From: Devosia sp. ZB163
GTDB taxonomy: Bacteria > Pseudomonadota > Alphaproteobacteria > Rhizobiales > Devosiaceae
NCBI RefSeq assembly: GCF_028613635.1
Contig: NZ_JAQRMY010000003.1
Span: 446,787-510,786, forward strand
Reading direction: 5' to 3'
Length of the DNA: 64,000 bases
The translations under genes were made by a program, and so were the position numbers. Below, piece by piece: positions 10,762 through 19,144 of this stretch. A model generated the notes under the pieces. It was not told where the DNA came from. It searched no databases and worked only from the letters and a program-made list of their open reading frames with translations. The first letter of the stretch is position 1; each line of letters begins with the position of its first letter.

Positions 10762-10811
10762 ACTCATTCTCCAGGGCCAAGCAACGCAAGTAACCGGCCA
10801 AGGAGCAGGCG

Positions 10812-13133
10812 ATGACGACCGCGACGTTCAAGGGCAAGATCAGCCTCGATATCCGGGACTCCAAGCCCGATTGGACGCCGTTCCTCGCCAAGAAGGCGCC
10901 AAAGGATTCACCCAACGTTCTGGTCGTACTCTACGACGACACGGGCCTGGCGGCCTGGGAGCCGTTCGGCGGGCGCATCGAGATGCCGACGCTCAAGAAG
11001 CTGGCGGATCGTGGGCTGCGGTTCTCGCAGTGGCACACGACAGCGCTCTGCTCGCCGACGCGCTCGTGCTTCCTGACCGGGCGTAACCACCACCAGAACG
11101 GCTTCGCCACCATCTCGGAGGCGGCAAGCGGGTTCCCCGGCTACAACTCGCACATCCCGCCGCAATGCGCTTCGATGGCGACAGTGCTGCGCGAGGCCGG
11201 ATGGAGCACGTTCTGGGTCGGCAAGAACCACAACATCCCGGTCGACGAGTGGACCATGGGCGCCTCGAAGAAACGCTGGCCGCTCGCCCAGGGCTATGAC
11301 CGGTACTACGGCTTCGTCGGCGGCGAGACCAACAACTGGTACCCGGACCTCGCCGAGGACAATCACTACATCGACCAGCCCTACCTGCCGGAGCAGGGCT
11401 ATCACCTCAGCAAGGACCTCGCCGACAAGGCGCTCGAATTCATCCGCGACAGCCGGCAGACCGAGCCGGACAAGCCCTGGTACCTGTGGTTCTGCCCGGG
11501 CGCCAACCACGCGCCGCACCACGCTCCCAGCGAGTTCATCGACAAGTACCGGGGACGGTTCGACGACGGATACGAGGCCTATCGCGAGTGGGCGCTGCCG
11601 CGGATGATCGAGCGCGGCATCATGCCCAAGGGAACGCAACTGACCCCGCTCAATCCGATGGCCGAGGGCACGTTCAGCCCGGCCGACGCGGTGCGGCCGT
11701 GGGACACGCTGTCGGCCGACGAGAAGCGCCTCTTCTCGCGCATGGCGGAGGTCTATGCCGGCTTCTCCGAGTACACCGACAGCCAGGTGGGGCGCATCGT
11801 CGAGTATCTCGAGGAATCCGGCCAGCTCGACAACACGCTGGTGATCTACTGCGCCGACAACGGCGCTTCCGGGGAGGGGTCACCGAACGGTTCGGTGAAC
11901 GAGGGCAAGTTCGCGAACGGCTATCCGGACGACATCGAGCAGAACCTGATGCTGATCGACAAGCTCGGTTCGCCCGACACCTACAACCACTATCCCACGG
12001 GCTGGGCCGCGGCGTTCTCGACCCCCTTCCGCATGTTCAAGCGCTACTCGTACCAGGGCGGCGTGGCCGACCCGCTGGTGATCAGCTGGCCGCGCGGGAT
12101 GAGGGCGCGCGGGCAGGTGCGCAGCCAGTACCACCACTGCACCGACATCGTGCCCACGATCCTCGATTGCTGCGGCGTGAGCTTCCCCAAGACGGTCGAC
12201 GGCTACGAGCAGGTGCCGTTGCCGGGGGTGTCGATGCGCTACAGTTTCGACCAGCCGCACGCGCCGACACGCAAGGAAACGCAGTACTACGAGATGCTGG
12301 GCACGCGCGGGATCTGGCATCGCGGCTGGAAGGCCGTGACCGAGCACGGGCCGATGACCGACCTGGGGCACTTCGACAAGGATCGCTGGCAGCTCTTTCA
12401 TACCGAAGTCGACCGTTCGGAGGCCCGCGACCTTACCGAGCAGTATCCCGACCGGCTGAAGAAGCTGATCGCCCTCTGGACGACGGAAGCCGAGAAATAC
12501 AACGTCCTGCCGCTGTCCGACCTGGGGCTGATGGGACTGCTCAAGATGGAGTTCAAGCCGCCGGTGCCGGAGAGCGGGCAGTTCGTCTACTATCCGGGAA
12601 CGAGCGAAGTTCCCGAGCGCTCGGCCGCCAATACGCACGGCGTTTCGTTCAAGGTGCTGGCCGACATCGAGTTCACCCCAAGGACCCAGGGCGTGATCTT
12701 TGCCCATGGCTCGCGCTTTGGCGGTCACTCGCTGTTCGTGAAGGACGGTAAGGTCTACTACTCCTACAACTTCCTCGGCATCGCGCCCGAGCAGAAGCTG
12801 GTGGGCGAGGCGCCCAAATCCGGCGAGCACGTGGTGGGCGTCGAGTTCACCAAGGAGCGCTCGGGCTCGTTCCAGGAGTCCTACGGGCCGGCCAAGCTGT
12901 ATATCGACGACAAGGTGGTGGCCCAGAGCGAGATCCGGACGATGACCGGGCACTTCGCCATCACCGGGGAGGGGCTGTGCATCGGCCGTGACGGCGGCGA
13001 CGCCGTCTCGAGCGAGTACGAGCCCAATTTCGACTTCACCGACGGAAAGCTGGGACGCGTCGTCTTCGACGTGGGCAAGGATGCCTACATCGATGTCGAG
13101 GCGCACCTGGCGGCCGCCATCGCACGCGACTAG
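10812..13133 (+). CDS. Arylsulfatase (CSPTR) with C-terminal lectin-like domain
   Basis: Large arylsulfatase, 773 residues. The sulfatase domain spans about residues 35-570, with catalytic Cys80 in the canonical C-S-P-T-R signature, Y-D-D-T near the start and C-A-D-N-G-A for metal and sulfate binding. Residues about 600-773 are a beta-rich segment resembling a LamG/concanavalin-like domain seen in long arylsulfatases. No signal peptide. It differs clearly from the two CTAGR sulfatases, so it is not a recent duplicate of them. Transcribed with the BASS-like transporter 12 bp downstream. Expected to require the FGE at 14824. Confidence 0.93.
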   Translation: MTTATFKGKISLDIRDSKPDWTPFLAKKAPKDSPNVLVVLYDDTGLAAWEPFGGRIEMPTLKKLADRGLRFSQWHTTALCSPTRSCFLTGRNHHQNGFATISEAASGFPGYNSHIPPQCASMATVLREAGWSTFWVGKNHNIPVDEWTMGASKKRWPLAQGYDRYYGFVGGETNNWYPDLAEDNHYIDQPYLPEQGYHLSKDLADKALEFIRDSRQTEPDKPWYLWFCPGANHAPHHAPSEFIDKYRGRFDDGYEAYREWALPRMIERGIMPKGTQLTPLNPMAEGTFSPADAVRPWDTLSADEKRLFSRMAEVYAGFSEYTDSQVGRIVEYLEESGQLDNTLVIYCADNGASGEGSPNGSVNEGKFANGYPDDIEQNLMLIDKLGSPDTYNHYPTGWAAAFSTPFRMFKRYSYQGGVADPLVISWPRGMRARGQVRSQYHHCTDIVPTILDCCGVSFPKTVDGYEQVPLPGVSMRYSFDQPHAPTRKETQYYEMLGTRGIWHRGWKAVTEHGPMTDLGHFDKDRWQLFHTEVDRSEARDLTEQYPDRLKKLIALWTTEAEKYNVLPLSDLGLMGLLKMEFKPPVPESGQFVYYPGTSEVPERSAANTHGVSFKVLADIEFTPRTQGVIFAHGSRFGGHSLFVKDGKVYYSYNFLGIAPEQKLVGEAPKSGEHVVGVEFTKERSGSFQESYGPAKLYIDDKVVAQSEIRTMTGHFAITGEGLCIGRDGGDAVSSEYEPNFDFTDGKLGRVVFDVGKDAYIDVEAHLAAAIARD

Positions 13134-13144
13134 CGGAGGGCAGC

Positions 13145-14041
13145 ATGACCGTAGCGCAAATGCTGCTGATCGTCCTCAACGTGAGCATCGCAATCGTCGT
13201 CCTCGGCCTGGGGCTGGGGGCGAGCCTCAACGATGCCGCCTACCTGGTCCGTCGTCCCGGGGCGCTGCTGCGGTCGGTGTTCTCGATGCATATCGTAATG
13301 CCGGTGGTCGCGGTCGTGCTGGTGATCGCGTTCGGTATGCGGGGGCCGATCGGTGTTGCACTGCTGGCGCTCTCGCTGTCGCCGATGCCGCCCTTCCTGC
13401 CGCTGACCCAGACCAGGGGAGGGGGAACCCATGCCTATGCCATCTCGCTGCTCGTGATCACGGCACTCCTCGCCGTCGCCGTGGTCCCGCTGGGTCTCAT
13501 GGCCATCAGCGTGGTCGCCGGCGCCAAGGCCGATGCTCCCGAGATCGCCGGAACGCTGGCGCTCACCGTGACACTGCCACTCGTCACCGGCATGGTCGTG
13601 CACGACCTCTATCCCGGTCTCGCGCGGCGCCTGGTGAAGCCGATATCGACGCTCGGCCTCGTGCTGCTCGTCCTCGCGTTCATCCCTGTCGCTGCATTCG
13701 AGTGGGGCAGGATGTGGTCGATGGTCGGGAACGGGGTGCTCGGGGCGCTCGTGATCTTTGCCCTCGTGGGGATTGTGGTGGGCCATTTCCTGGGAGGGCC
13801 GACCTCCGCTGACAGGCTCGTCCTCGCCACGGCCACCGCCGCCCGGCATCCGGGCATCGCAATCGCCGTGGCCGCGGCGAACTCCGAACAGGTGACGCTG
13901 GTTGCCGCGGTGGTCATCTGGCATCTGCTTGTGGGGGCGGTAATGGCCATGCCGTACACGCGGTGGATGCACCTGCTGCCGACGCCGGAACCTCAACAAA
14001 AAGCGGACAAAACCCCCCGGCATTTCCCGCCAATTAGATAA
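13145..14041 (+). CDS. Bile acid:sodium symporter (BASS)-like membrane transporter
   Basis: 298 residues with eight to nine hydrophobic segments. The C-terminal half contains A-T-A-A-R-H-P-G-I-A-I, closely matching the conserved R-N-P-G region of the BASS/NhaC-like fold. Family members move organic anions including bile acids, pantoate and sulfo-compounds with sodium. The start is 12 bp after the arylsulfatase stop and GGAGGG precedes ATG 13145, so the two are probably co-translated; an organic sulfate ester or its desulfated product is a plausible but unproven substrate. The C-terminal tail is basic and cytoplasmic. Confidence 0.72.
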   Translation: MTVAQMLLIVLNVSIAIVVLGLGLGASLNDAAYLVRRPGALLRSVFSMHIVMPVVAVVLVIAFGMRGPIGVALLALSLSPMPPFLPLTQTRGGGTHAYAISLLVITALLAVAVVPLGLMAISVVAGAKADAPEIAGTLALTVTLPLVTGMVVHDLYPGLARRLVKPISTLGLVLLVLAFIPVAAFEWGRMWSMVGNGVLGALVIFALVGIVVGHFLGGPTSADRLVLATATAARHPGIAIAVAAANSEQVTLVAAVVIWHLLVGAVMAMPYTRWMHLLPTPEPQQKADKTPRHFPPIR

Positions 14042-14098
14042 GACTGCGGGCTTCTGCCTTCATCAGAACGGAAGGCCGCTCTCCCGATACTGATAGCG

Positions 14099-14170
14099 CC
14101 TCACTCAAGCCGCTCGGCAGACTATCGGCCGGGCGGCCTTTCTAGCGGACTCGTTCCGCCTTGAGTGAGG
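14099..14170 (+). promoter_or_regulatory. Inverted repeat upstream of the DUF202 gene
   Basis: CCTCACTCAAG (14099-14109) and CTTGAGTGAGG (14160-14170) are perfect 11-bp inverted arms 50 bases apart, enclosing a second GC-rich palindrome (GGCCGGGCGGCC region). The right arm ends seven bases before ATG 14178 and includes the ribosome-binding purines, so folding would hide the start. Confidence 0.5.
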
Positions 14171-14177
14171 ACGGACG

Positions 14178-14807
14178 ATGGCCCTCCCCCTTCAGCAGCC
14201 GCCAGTGCGGCCCGAGCGCTTCAAGGCGCCGCCGCTGCCGGCGATGCCCGTGGTGGACCTCAGCAAGCCGGACGTAGCCTCAGTCGAATACTCCCAGCAC
14301 CGCACCGGCCTCAGCCGGCACCGCACGGAACTATCGGAACACCGCACGGACCTCTCGGAGTTCCGCACCGATCTTTCGGGCGAGCGCACCGAGATGTCGA
14401 TGCGGCGGACCGGCATGTCGTTCCAGCGCACACGGCTGAGCGCGGAGCGGACCCTGATGTCGGTGATCCGCACGTCCCTGTCGCTCATCAGCTTCGGCTT
14501 TACGATCTTCCAGTTGATCCGGGGACTGGCCCAGACGGGCACGATTGAAGTGGGCCAGCATGCGGCGCGGAACTTCGGCGTGACCCTGGTCGGACTCGGC
14601 ATCCTGCTTCTGATCGTCGGGATCATCTACCACATCCAGTTCATGCTCGGGCTGCGCTACGAGCGCGACGACATGCAGAGGGAAGGGCTGGTCTACGCCC
14701 AGAGCCACTTCCCCATCTCGTTCACATTGATCACGGCCTTCGTCCTGCTGGCGATCGGCGTTTCCGCCATTACCAGCATGGTCTTCCAGGTCGGCCCCTT
14801 CTTCTGA
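14178..14807 (+). CDS. DUF202 family membrane protein with nine R-T heptads
   Basis: 209 residues. The C-terminal part is a DUF202/YidH-like core: the family motif E-R-T-x-x-x-x-I-R-T-S-L at residues 90-101 and three membrane segments (about 101-115, 129-152, 178-200). What is unusual is that the heptad of the core motif is repeated: R-T pairs occur at residues 42, 49, 56, 63, 70, 77, 84, 91 and 98, exactly seven apart, each usually followed by x-[LM]-S. The N-terminus before it is proline-rich. DUF202 has no established biochemical function. It lies between the BASS-like transporter and the FGE gene, 16 bp before the latter, so it is very probably in the same operon. Confidence 0.85.
   Translation: MALPLQQPPVRPERFKAPPLPAMPVVDLSKPDVASVEYSQHRTGLSRHRTELSEHRTDLSEFRTDLSGERTEMSMRRTGMSFQRTRLSAERTLMSVIRTSLSLISFGFTIFQLIRGLAQTGTIEVGQHAARNFGVTLVGLGILLLIVGIIYHIQFMLGLRYERDDMQREGLVYAQSHFPISFTLITAFVLLAIGVSAITSMVFQVGPFF
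14298..14486 (+). repeat. Nine 21-bp coding repeats encoding the R-T-x-L-S heptad
   Basis: Nine consecutive 21-bp units inside the DUF202 gene, each encoding x-R-T-x-[LM]-S-x. Arg and Thr are invariant in all nine; the third-position and flanking residues vary, so the repeats are old enough to have diverged at DNA level while the protein pattern is kept. Confidence 0.9.
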
Positions 14808-14823
14808 GCAGGCGGGACAGATA

Positions 14824-15783
14824 ATGACATCGGCAGCAGCGAAGGAGCGCGTGAGATCCAAGGGCGCCCCTCCGACGGAGAGCCTGGTCTGGATCCCGGG
14901 CGGCACCTTCACCATGGGTTCCGACGTGCACTATCCCGAGGAGGCGCCGGCGCATCGGGTGACGGTCGACGGGTTCTGGATCGATCGGTACACGGTGACC
15001 AACCGCGAGTTCGAAGCGTTCGTCGCGGCAACGCGCTACGTGACGCTTGCCGAGCGGCCGGCCAATCCCGACGACTACCCGGGCGCGCTGCCGGAGTTGC
15101 TCGAGCCAGCGTCGACCGTATTCAGCCGGCCGCTCGGTCCGGTCGACATGCGCAACCACTACAACTGGTGGAGCTATGTGCGGGGCGCCAACTGGCGACA
15201 CCCGGGCGGGCCGCATACCAGCATAGACAGGCTGGCCGAGCATCCGGTGGTGCATGTGGCGCTCGAGGATGTCGAGGCCTATACGCGCTGGATCGGCAAG
15301 GAGCTGCCGACCGAAGCCGAATGGGAGTTCGCGGCGCGCGGCGGGCTCGACCATGCGGAATTCGTGTGGGGCGACGAGATGGCGCCCGACGGACGCCACA
15401 TGGCCAACACCTGGCAGGGGACGTTCCCCTATCTCAACACGGCCGAGGACGGGTTCGAAGGCACGGCGCCGGTCGGGAGCTATCCGGCCAACGGGTACGG
15501 GCTCTACGACATGGCCGGCAATGTCTGGCAGTGGACGCAGGACTGGTACACGCCGCAGCACATGCCGCACCTGGCCATCAATCCCCACGGGGGCACGCGC
15601 GAGGGCAGCTTCGATGGCCGACAGCCGGGTGTGCAGCTGCCGCGCCGGGTGACCAAGGGCGGCTCGCACCTGTGCGCCCCGAACTATTGCCGGCGGTACC
15701 GGCCGGCAGCACGGATGGCGCAGCCGGTCGACACGTCCACTTCGCACCTGGGTTTCCGTTGCGTGGTGCGGCCGGGCAGGTAA
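14824..15783 (+). CDS. Formylglycine-generating enzyme (sulfatase-modifying factor)
   Basis: 319-residue SUMF1/FGE-sulfatase family protein (PF03781). It oxidises the active-site cysteine of type I sulfatases to formylglycine, using molecular oxygen and copper. The N-terminal G-G-T-F-x-M-G signature is near residues 24-30. Both catalytic cysteines are visible in G-G-S-H-L-C-A-P-N-Y-C: Cys284 and Cys289, spaced as in characterised aerobic FGEs, followed by R-Y-R-P-A-A-R and the terminal L-G-F-R-C motif. This separates it from the many SUMF1-like proteins lacking the cysteines. No signal peptide, so it matures cytosolic sulfatases, consistent with the three leaderless sulfatases upstream. Sixteen bp after the DUF202 gene. 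Confidence 0.94.
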   Translation: MTSAAAKERVRSKGAPPTESLVWIPGGTFTMGSDVHYPEEAPAHRVTVDGFWIDRYTVTNREFEAFVAATRYVTLAERPANPDDYPGALPELLEPASTVFSRPLGPVDMRNHYNWWSYVRGANWRHPGGPHTSIDRLAEHPVVHVALEDVEAYTRWIGKELPTEAEWEFAARGGLDHAEFVWGDEMAPDGRHMANTWQGTFPYLNTAEDGFEGTAPVGSYPANGYGLYDMAGNVWQWTQDWYTPQHMPHLAINPHGGTREGSFDGRQPGVQLPRRVTKGGSHLCAPNYCRRYRPAARMAQPVDTSTSHLGFRCVVRPGR

Positions 15784-15799
15784 CCGGCCGGCGCCGTCC

Positions 15800-15931
15800 T
15801 TAGGAACCCAGCAGGACAGGGCCCGCCGATCTGGCGAGCACCAGGGTGGAGGAAACAAAGGCGATCACCAGGGCGACGGCGATGACCGCCACCATGGTTC
15901 GAAATGTGGAACGCCCGGGAAGGACTGGCAT
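15800..15931 (-). CDS. Single-span small membrane protein (43 aa)
   Basis: ATG at 15931 on the minus strand is preceded by GAGGAG eight bases upstream, an excellent ribosome-binding site. The peptide has a basic N-terminus, one hydrophobic segment (about residues 13-33) and a short tail ending in L-L-G-S. It converges on the FGE gene. No homologue recognised; probably a real small membrane protein, too short for most gene callers. Confidence 0.5.
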   Translation of the reverse strand: MPVLPGRSTFRTMVAVIAVALVIAFVSSTLVLARSAGPVLLGS

Positions 15932-16225
15932 GCAGATACTCCTCGCTCCGGCATCGGGCGGCTACGTCGCCCTGACCGAATGGCGCCATCCGGTGGCGCG
16001 GGGCCGTCGCGCACGGAGGGCGGATCGTCAGCCGGCCTGTGCCGGGTGTGGAGTGAGGCAGCTCACTATGGGGCCGCCGGCCCGGAGCTCAAGTCCAAAC
16101 GCCATGCAATATTTCCACATAATTGACGGCCTGGCGGAACTTGCCGCCAATCCGGTGGTGCCGGCGAAAGTAATCGACCGAGCCGGCGCCGTTGTCCGGC
16201 GATGCATACAAGATCGGAGGAACGA

Positions 16226-16489
16226 ATGACTGCCAGTCGTCTCGCGTCGCTTGTCGGGCTTGTTGTAATCCTATGGACGCCGTCCGCCTTTGCCGGACAG
16301 GTCGAGCGAGGTTGCAGGTTTGCCTGCTACGAGTATCTGCACGTGGAGCAGATCGGGTATGATCGCTACCATGTGTGCCGTAGTGGCAGGTGCATCGACT
16401 TCTCGGATCCCTGCTTCCGCAGGAGCAAGCCGTCGTTCGACGGGTGGACCCGGGACGTTCCCGACCCCAGTGTGTACGGGCTGTACTAG
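16226..16489 (+). CDS. Small secreted cysteine-rich hypothetical protein (87 aa)
   Basis: ATG 16226 follows GGAGGAACGA, a strong ribosome-binding site; a GTG or ATG further up is not needed. Residues 1-24 form a Sec signal peptide with cleavage after A-F-A. The mature ~63 residues carry five cysteines (G-C, F-A-C, V-C-R, R-C and P-C), consistent with disulfides in the periplasm. Rich in Tyr and Arg. No family recognised. The gene is isolated in a sparse region. Confidence 0.6.
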   Translation: MTASRLASLVGLVVILWTPSAFAGQVERGCRFACYEYLHVEQIGYDRYHVCRSGRCIDFSDPCFRRSKPSFDGWTRDVPDPSVYGLY

Positions 16490-17790
16490 CAGTTCGATCC
16501 CTGTGGCCGCTTCCGCGCTGCCAACGTGCGCTTGGACACTGAGCGCCGGCGGCTGGTTGACTCTCCATCGCTTCGCCGAACACGCTGAAGAACTGCCCGC
16601 CCCACCGCTTTGCCACGTGCCGAAATCTTCGTGATCCCAGTGGCTTAGTGACAGCATCAGATATCGGCGCGTCGGGCCTGCGCTCCGGAAATCGTAATTT
16701 TCGCTGCCCGTTCCCGCGAGAGGAGCGAGCGCGACGACGTTCCAGGTCCTCTTTACGTGGACCCTGGAGAGCGCTGCGAGGCCGCAGCGAGTGGAGACAA
16801 CTCCTCCCCCTCCCTCGGGCGGTCTCGCAGCGCAGTTTTTCCGATGATAGGTAGTAATACTCTCGAGATATTTCACATTGTGCGGTATCGAACAAAGAAC
16901 AACAAAGGTTAGTTCAAGCTTGTTTGATCTGTGCTATGATAGATATACGCGTCCGGTACCGCACACCATCGTCTGAAAATTGATTGAACAACAGGTACAC
17001 TTATACCATCTTGGTTTCTGTTTTCATTAAGACTTGGAAATAGGGTGGTTCATGTCGAACGAGGTTGAGATGTGAGGCCTCGGCTTCGTTCGGTTCGACC
17101 TCGTGCCCATGTTTCCAGGTGGCTCCCCATCGCTGACTCGCGAGCCCCCAAGGCCACCAGTGACCGACGCAACCCTCGGTCGGAAACTGCATAGGGTCGA
17201 TAGGCCATCCGGGCGGAGGCCCTGCCGTCCGGATGGCCACCCCTCAAGCCGCCATCGCGGGCCATACTGCCTGGCGGCGGATCCAACCACCGAGCTGGAG
17301 ATACGTTGATGCGTAGGATGCTTGTTGGCTTGTCGGCAGTGCCAGCCCGGACATTGGCGCAGGGGACGTCAAGGCAGGCGCTCGGGCAGGGCGCCTACCT
17401 TTGCGGGCTCGACGCACTCGCCCTCACCAGTTCGCTTGAGCCGGAGCTTTGGGTGCTCCAGGGCAATCAGGCCGCCGGCATAGTGGTCCCAGAACCACGC
17501 TAGGCGACAGCGAGAGATCGCCAGGGCCCCCGACACCGCGCAACTCCGGCGGCGTCCACAAATCCGGCACCCAGGTGCCCGCCTCACATCTGAATTCTCC
17601 GGCACGTTTCGGGCTGGAGCTTATGGATCGGATGCGCGGCGGCATCATTCCTTTCGTCCGTTCGTCCGGTAGCCAAGGCCTCGAATTGAGGCCGCTCGAG
17701 CGCAGCTGCAGCTCCACACCGGGGCTCGGCGCACTCGCAGAGATGGGTCCTGAAGTGGGCCACCTAGTGAGGCATGAAAGGAACTGGACT
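16490..17790. other. 1.3-kb stretch without a convincing gene
   Basis: Short ORFs occur (for example 17309-17503 plus, 17369-17605 minus), but none has a good ribosome-binding site or a recognisable domain. The segment 16830-17040 is markedly AT-rich compared with the rest of the window and contains inverted arms GTGCGGTA (16881-16888) and TACCGCAC (16957-16964) with TATGAT between them. A second perfect 10-bp pair, GGCCATCCGG (17203-17212) and CCGGATGGCC (17229-17238), lies downstream. It looks like decayed or acquired DNA with some surviving structure. Confidence 0.5.
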
Positions 17791-18156
17791 ATGACTTCTC
17801 GTCTGAAAGTTGCGGCCGCCGGCGTCATCGTCGCGGCCTCGCTGGGGGGCATACCCCCGGCCATGGCACAGACCTACCTGGGAGCACCGGTTGTCGTAGA
17901 CGTTGCCCCCTTCCAGGTCGCAGAGCGGCTTTGCCTGAGGTTCGACAACAAGTCGCTCATCGACAGGGATGATGAAGGACAGGACGCCTATGACCGCGCT
18001 GCGGCCCTGGGCAACCGGTGCTTCAGCAACATCCGCCGGCTGAACTACGGCGTGACCATCCTGCCGTTCCCGCGTAGCGACACGCTCAACGATCGTGACT
18101 TCTACTTCCTGACGCGTGAGCAGCGTCGCGCTCTCGGGATTGGCGATCCTCCGTGA
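17791..18156 (+). CDS. Secreted hypothetical protein (121 aa)
   Basis: ATG 17791 follows AAAGGA. Residues 1-26 are a Sec signal peptide ending A-M-A-Q. The mature protein of ~95 residues has two cysteines (C-L-R and R-C-F), likely disulfide-bonded, and a C-terminal tail ending in proline. No family recognised. A strong UUCG-loop hairpin lies 11 bases downstream, and another small secreted protein follows on the same strand. Confidence 0.6.
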   Translation: MTSRLKVAAAGVIVAASLGGIPPAMAQTYLGAPVVVDVAPFQVAERLCLRFDNKSLIDRDDEGQDAYDRAAALGNRCFSNIRRLNYGVTILPFPRSDTLNDRDFYFLTREQRRALGIGDPP

Positions 18157-18167
18157 GCCATTCTACG

Positions 18168-18193
18168 GCCGCCGCTGCTTCGGCAGCGGCGGC
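18168..18193 (+). terminator. UUCG tetraloop hairpin after the 121-aa secreted protein
   Basis: GCCGCCGCTGC, loop TTCG, GCAGCGGCGGC: a perfect 11-bp GC stem with a stabilising tetraloop directly downstream of the stop. Only a short pyrimidine run follows, so it may be a terminator or 3' stabiliser. Confidence 0.6.
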
Positions 18194-18264
18194 TCCTTCG
18201 TGCCACCGGCGCCCACTGGAGCGCCGGAGTACCCGGCGGTGACCGGCACCGGAGGCAGTTTCCA

Positions 18265-18582
18265 ATGCTCCCCTCAAGTCTGAGACCAATGCTCTTCGCG
18301 GCGCTGGCCGCGCTGCCCGCAATTGCCTACCCCGTCGCGCCCCCAGCTATGGCCACGAGCCTCCTCAGCGACGACGACGATGATGATGACGACCACCCGT
18401 GCATGACTTCAAACCGCATGCGGCAGTTCCTCGCCAGCAAGGGTTACCAGAACATCCGGTTGAACAGTCCGATCGGAAGCCGGTGGCAGGCCAAGGTGGA
18501 AAGCCATGGCCAGACGCTTCTGGTCGTGGTCGATACCTGCAGGGGCGTCATTGTCGGGCGCCAGGTCCTGGGCACCAACTAG
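18265..18582 (+). CDS. Secreted PepSY-like small protein with poly-Asp run (105 aa)
   Basis: A Sec signal peptide (about residues 1-30, cleavage after A-M-A) precedes a run of eight aspartates and then a ~65-residue domain with pattern R-x-F-L-A-x-x-G-Y-x-N-I, a tryptophan-containing strand and V-V-D-T-C-R-G-V-I-V near the end. This resembles a PepSY-type fold (sequence pattern only). Two cysteines flank the domain. The acidic run could bind divalent cations. Ribosome-binding site is modest. Function unknown. Confidence 0.55.
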   Translation: MLPSSLRPMLFAALAALPAIAYPVAPPAMATSLLSDDDDDDDDHPCMTSNRMRQFLASKGYQNIRLNSPIGSRWQAKVESHGQTLLVVVDTCRGVIVGRQVLGTN

Positions 18583-19144
18583 CGGCAGTCAAGACCTTCT
18601 TCAACGACCGATCCACTCGATCGACCGGAGCAGATTTGCTTGCGGGCGACAGGACTTACGACGGTCGTGATGGGTGTCCGCAAAACTGTTCCAGCCGTGG
18701 AAACGACGAGCGACAGTTGGTGTCGAAGGCATAGTAATTCATTTCATGTTGGTCGTAACGGTGTGCTTGATCTGAATAGGCTTGTGTTATAGCGTACGGA
18801 CTAGTCGGCATGACTAGTCATATGTGCGCAAGCGCACGTATCGGCGAAGTACTTGTGTACAATTGGGTGTGACTTGCAGGGTGATACCCTGCAGCCCCAG
18901 GGCCATAGTGCGGAGCAGCGTAACCGCCCCGCCGCCGACTTGGTACCGAGACGGCAGAAAGCCGTCAGTGCTTCGACATGGCTACGTGCCATGTGGCGCC
19001 GGAGCACGTGGGAACTGCGTGGGGGGCAGATTCTCCTGATCGTAGGTTTGGCATGAGCGGTTACCCGAAACCGTTCTGACGCGTGTACGCGTTGGCCGCT
19101 GTCCTGCGGACGGCAAAGGGTGGTCGCTCCACGACAGGGAGCGC
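18583..19144. other. 560-bp gene-free region upstream of the Crp/Fnr regulator
   Basis: No supported gene. 18735-18850 is AT-rich and holds two GACTAGTC palindromes (18799-18806 and 18812-18819), followed by GTGCGC-AA-GCGCAC (18824-18837). This cluster 300 bases ahead of a regulator gene is a plausible promoter/operator region. Confidence 0.45.

Noticed and set aside
14298-14486. Sequencing or assembly artefact creating the heptad array
   Set aside because: The nine 21-bp units differ at many bases while keeping Arg-Thr, which is not what a collapsed or duplicated read produces.
17309-17605. Overlapping small ORFs on both strands in the sparse region
   Set aside because: Neither has a convincing ribosome-binding site or signal peptide, and they overlap each other in opposite directions; could be remnants but unsupported.
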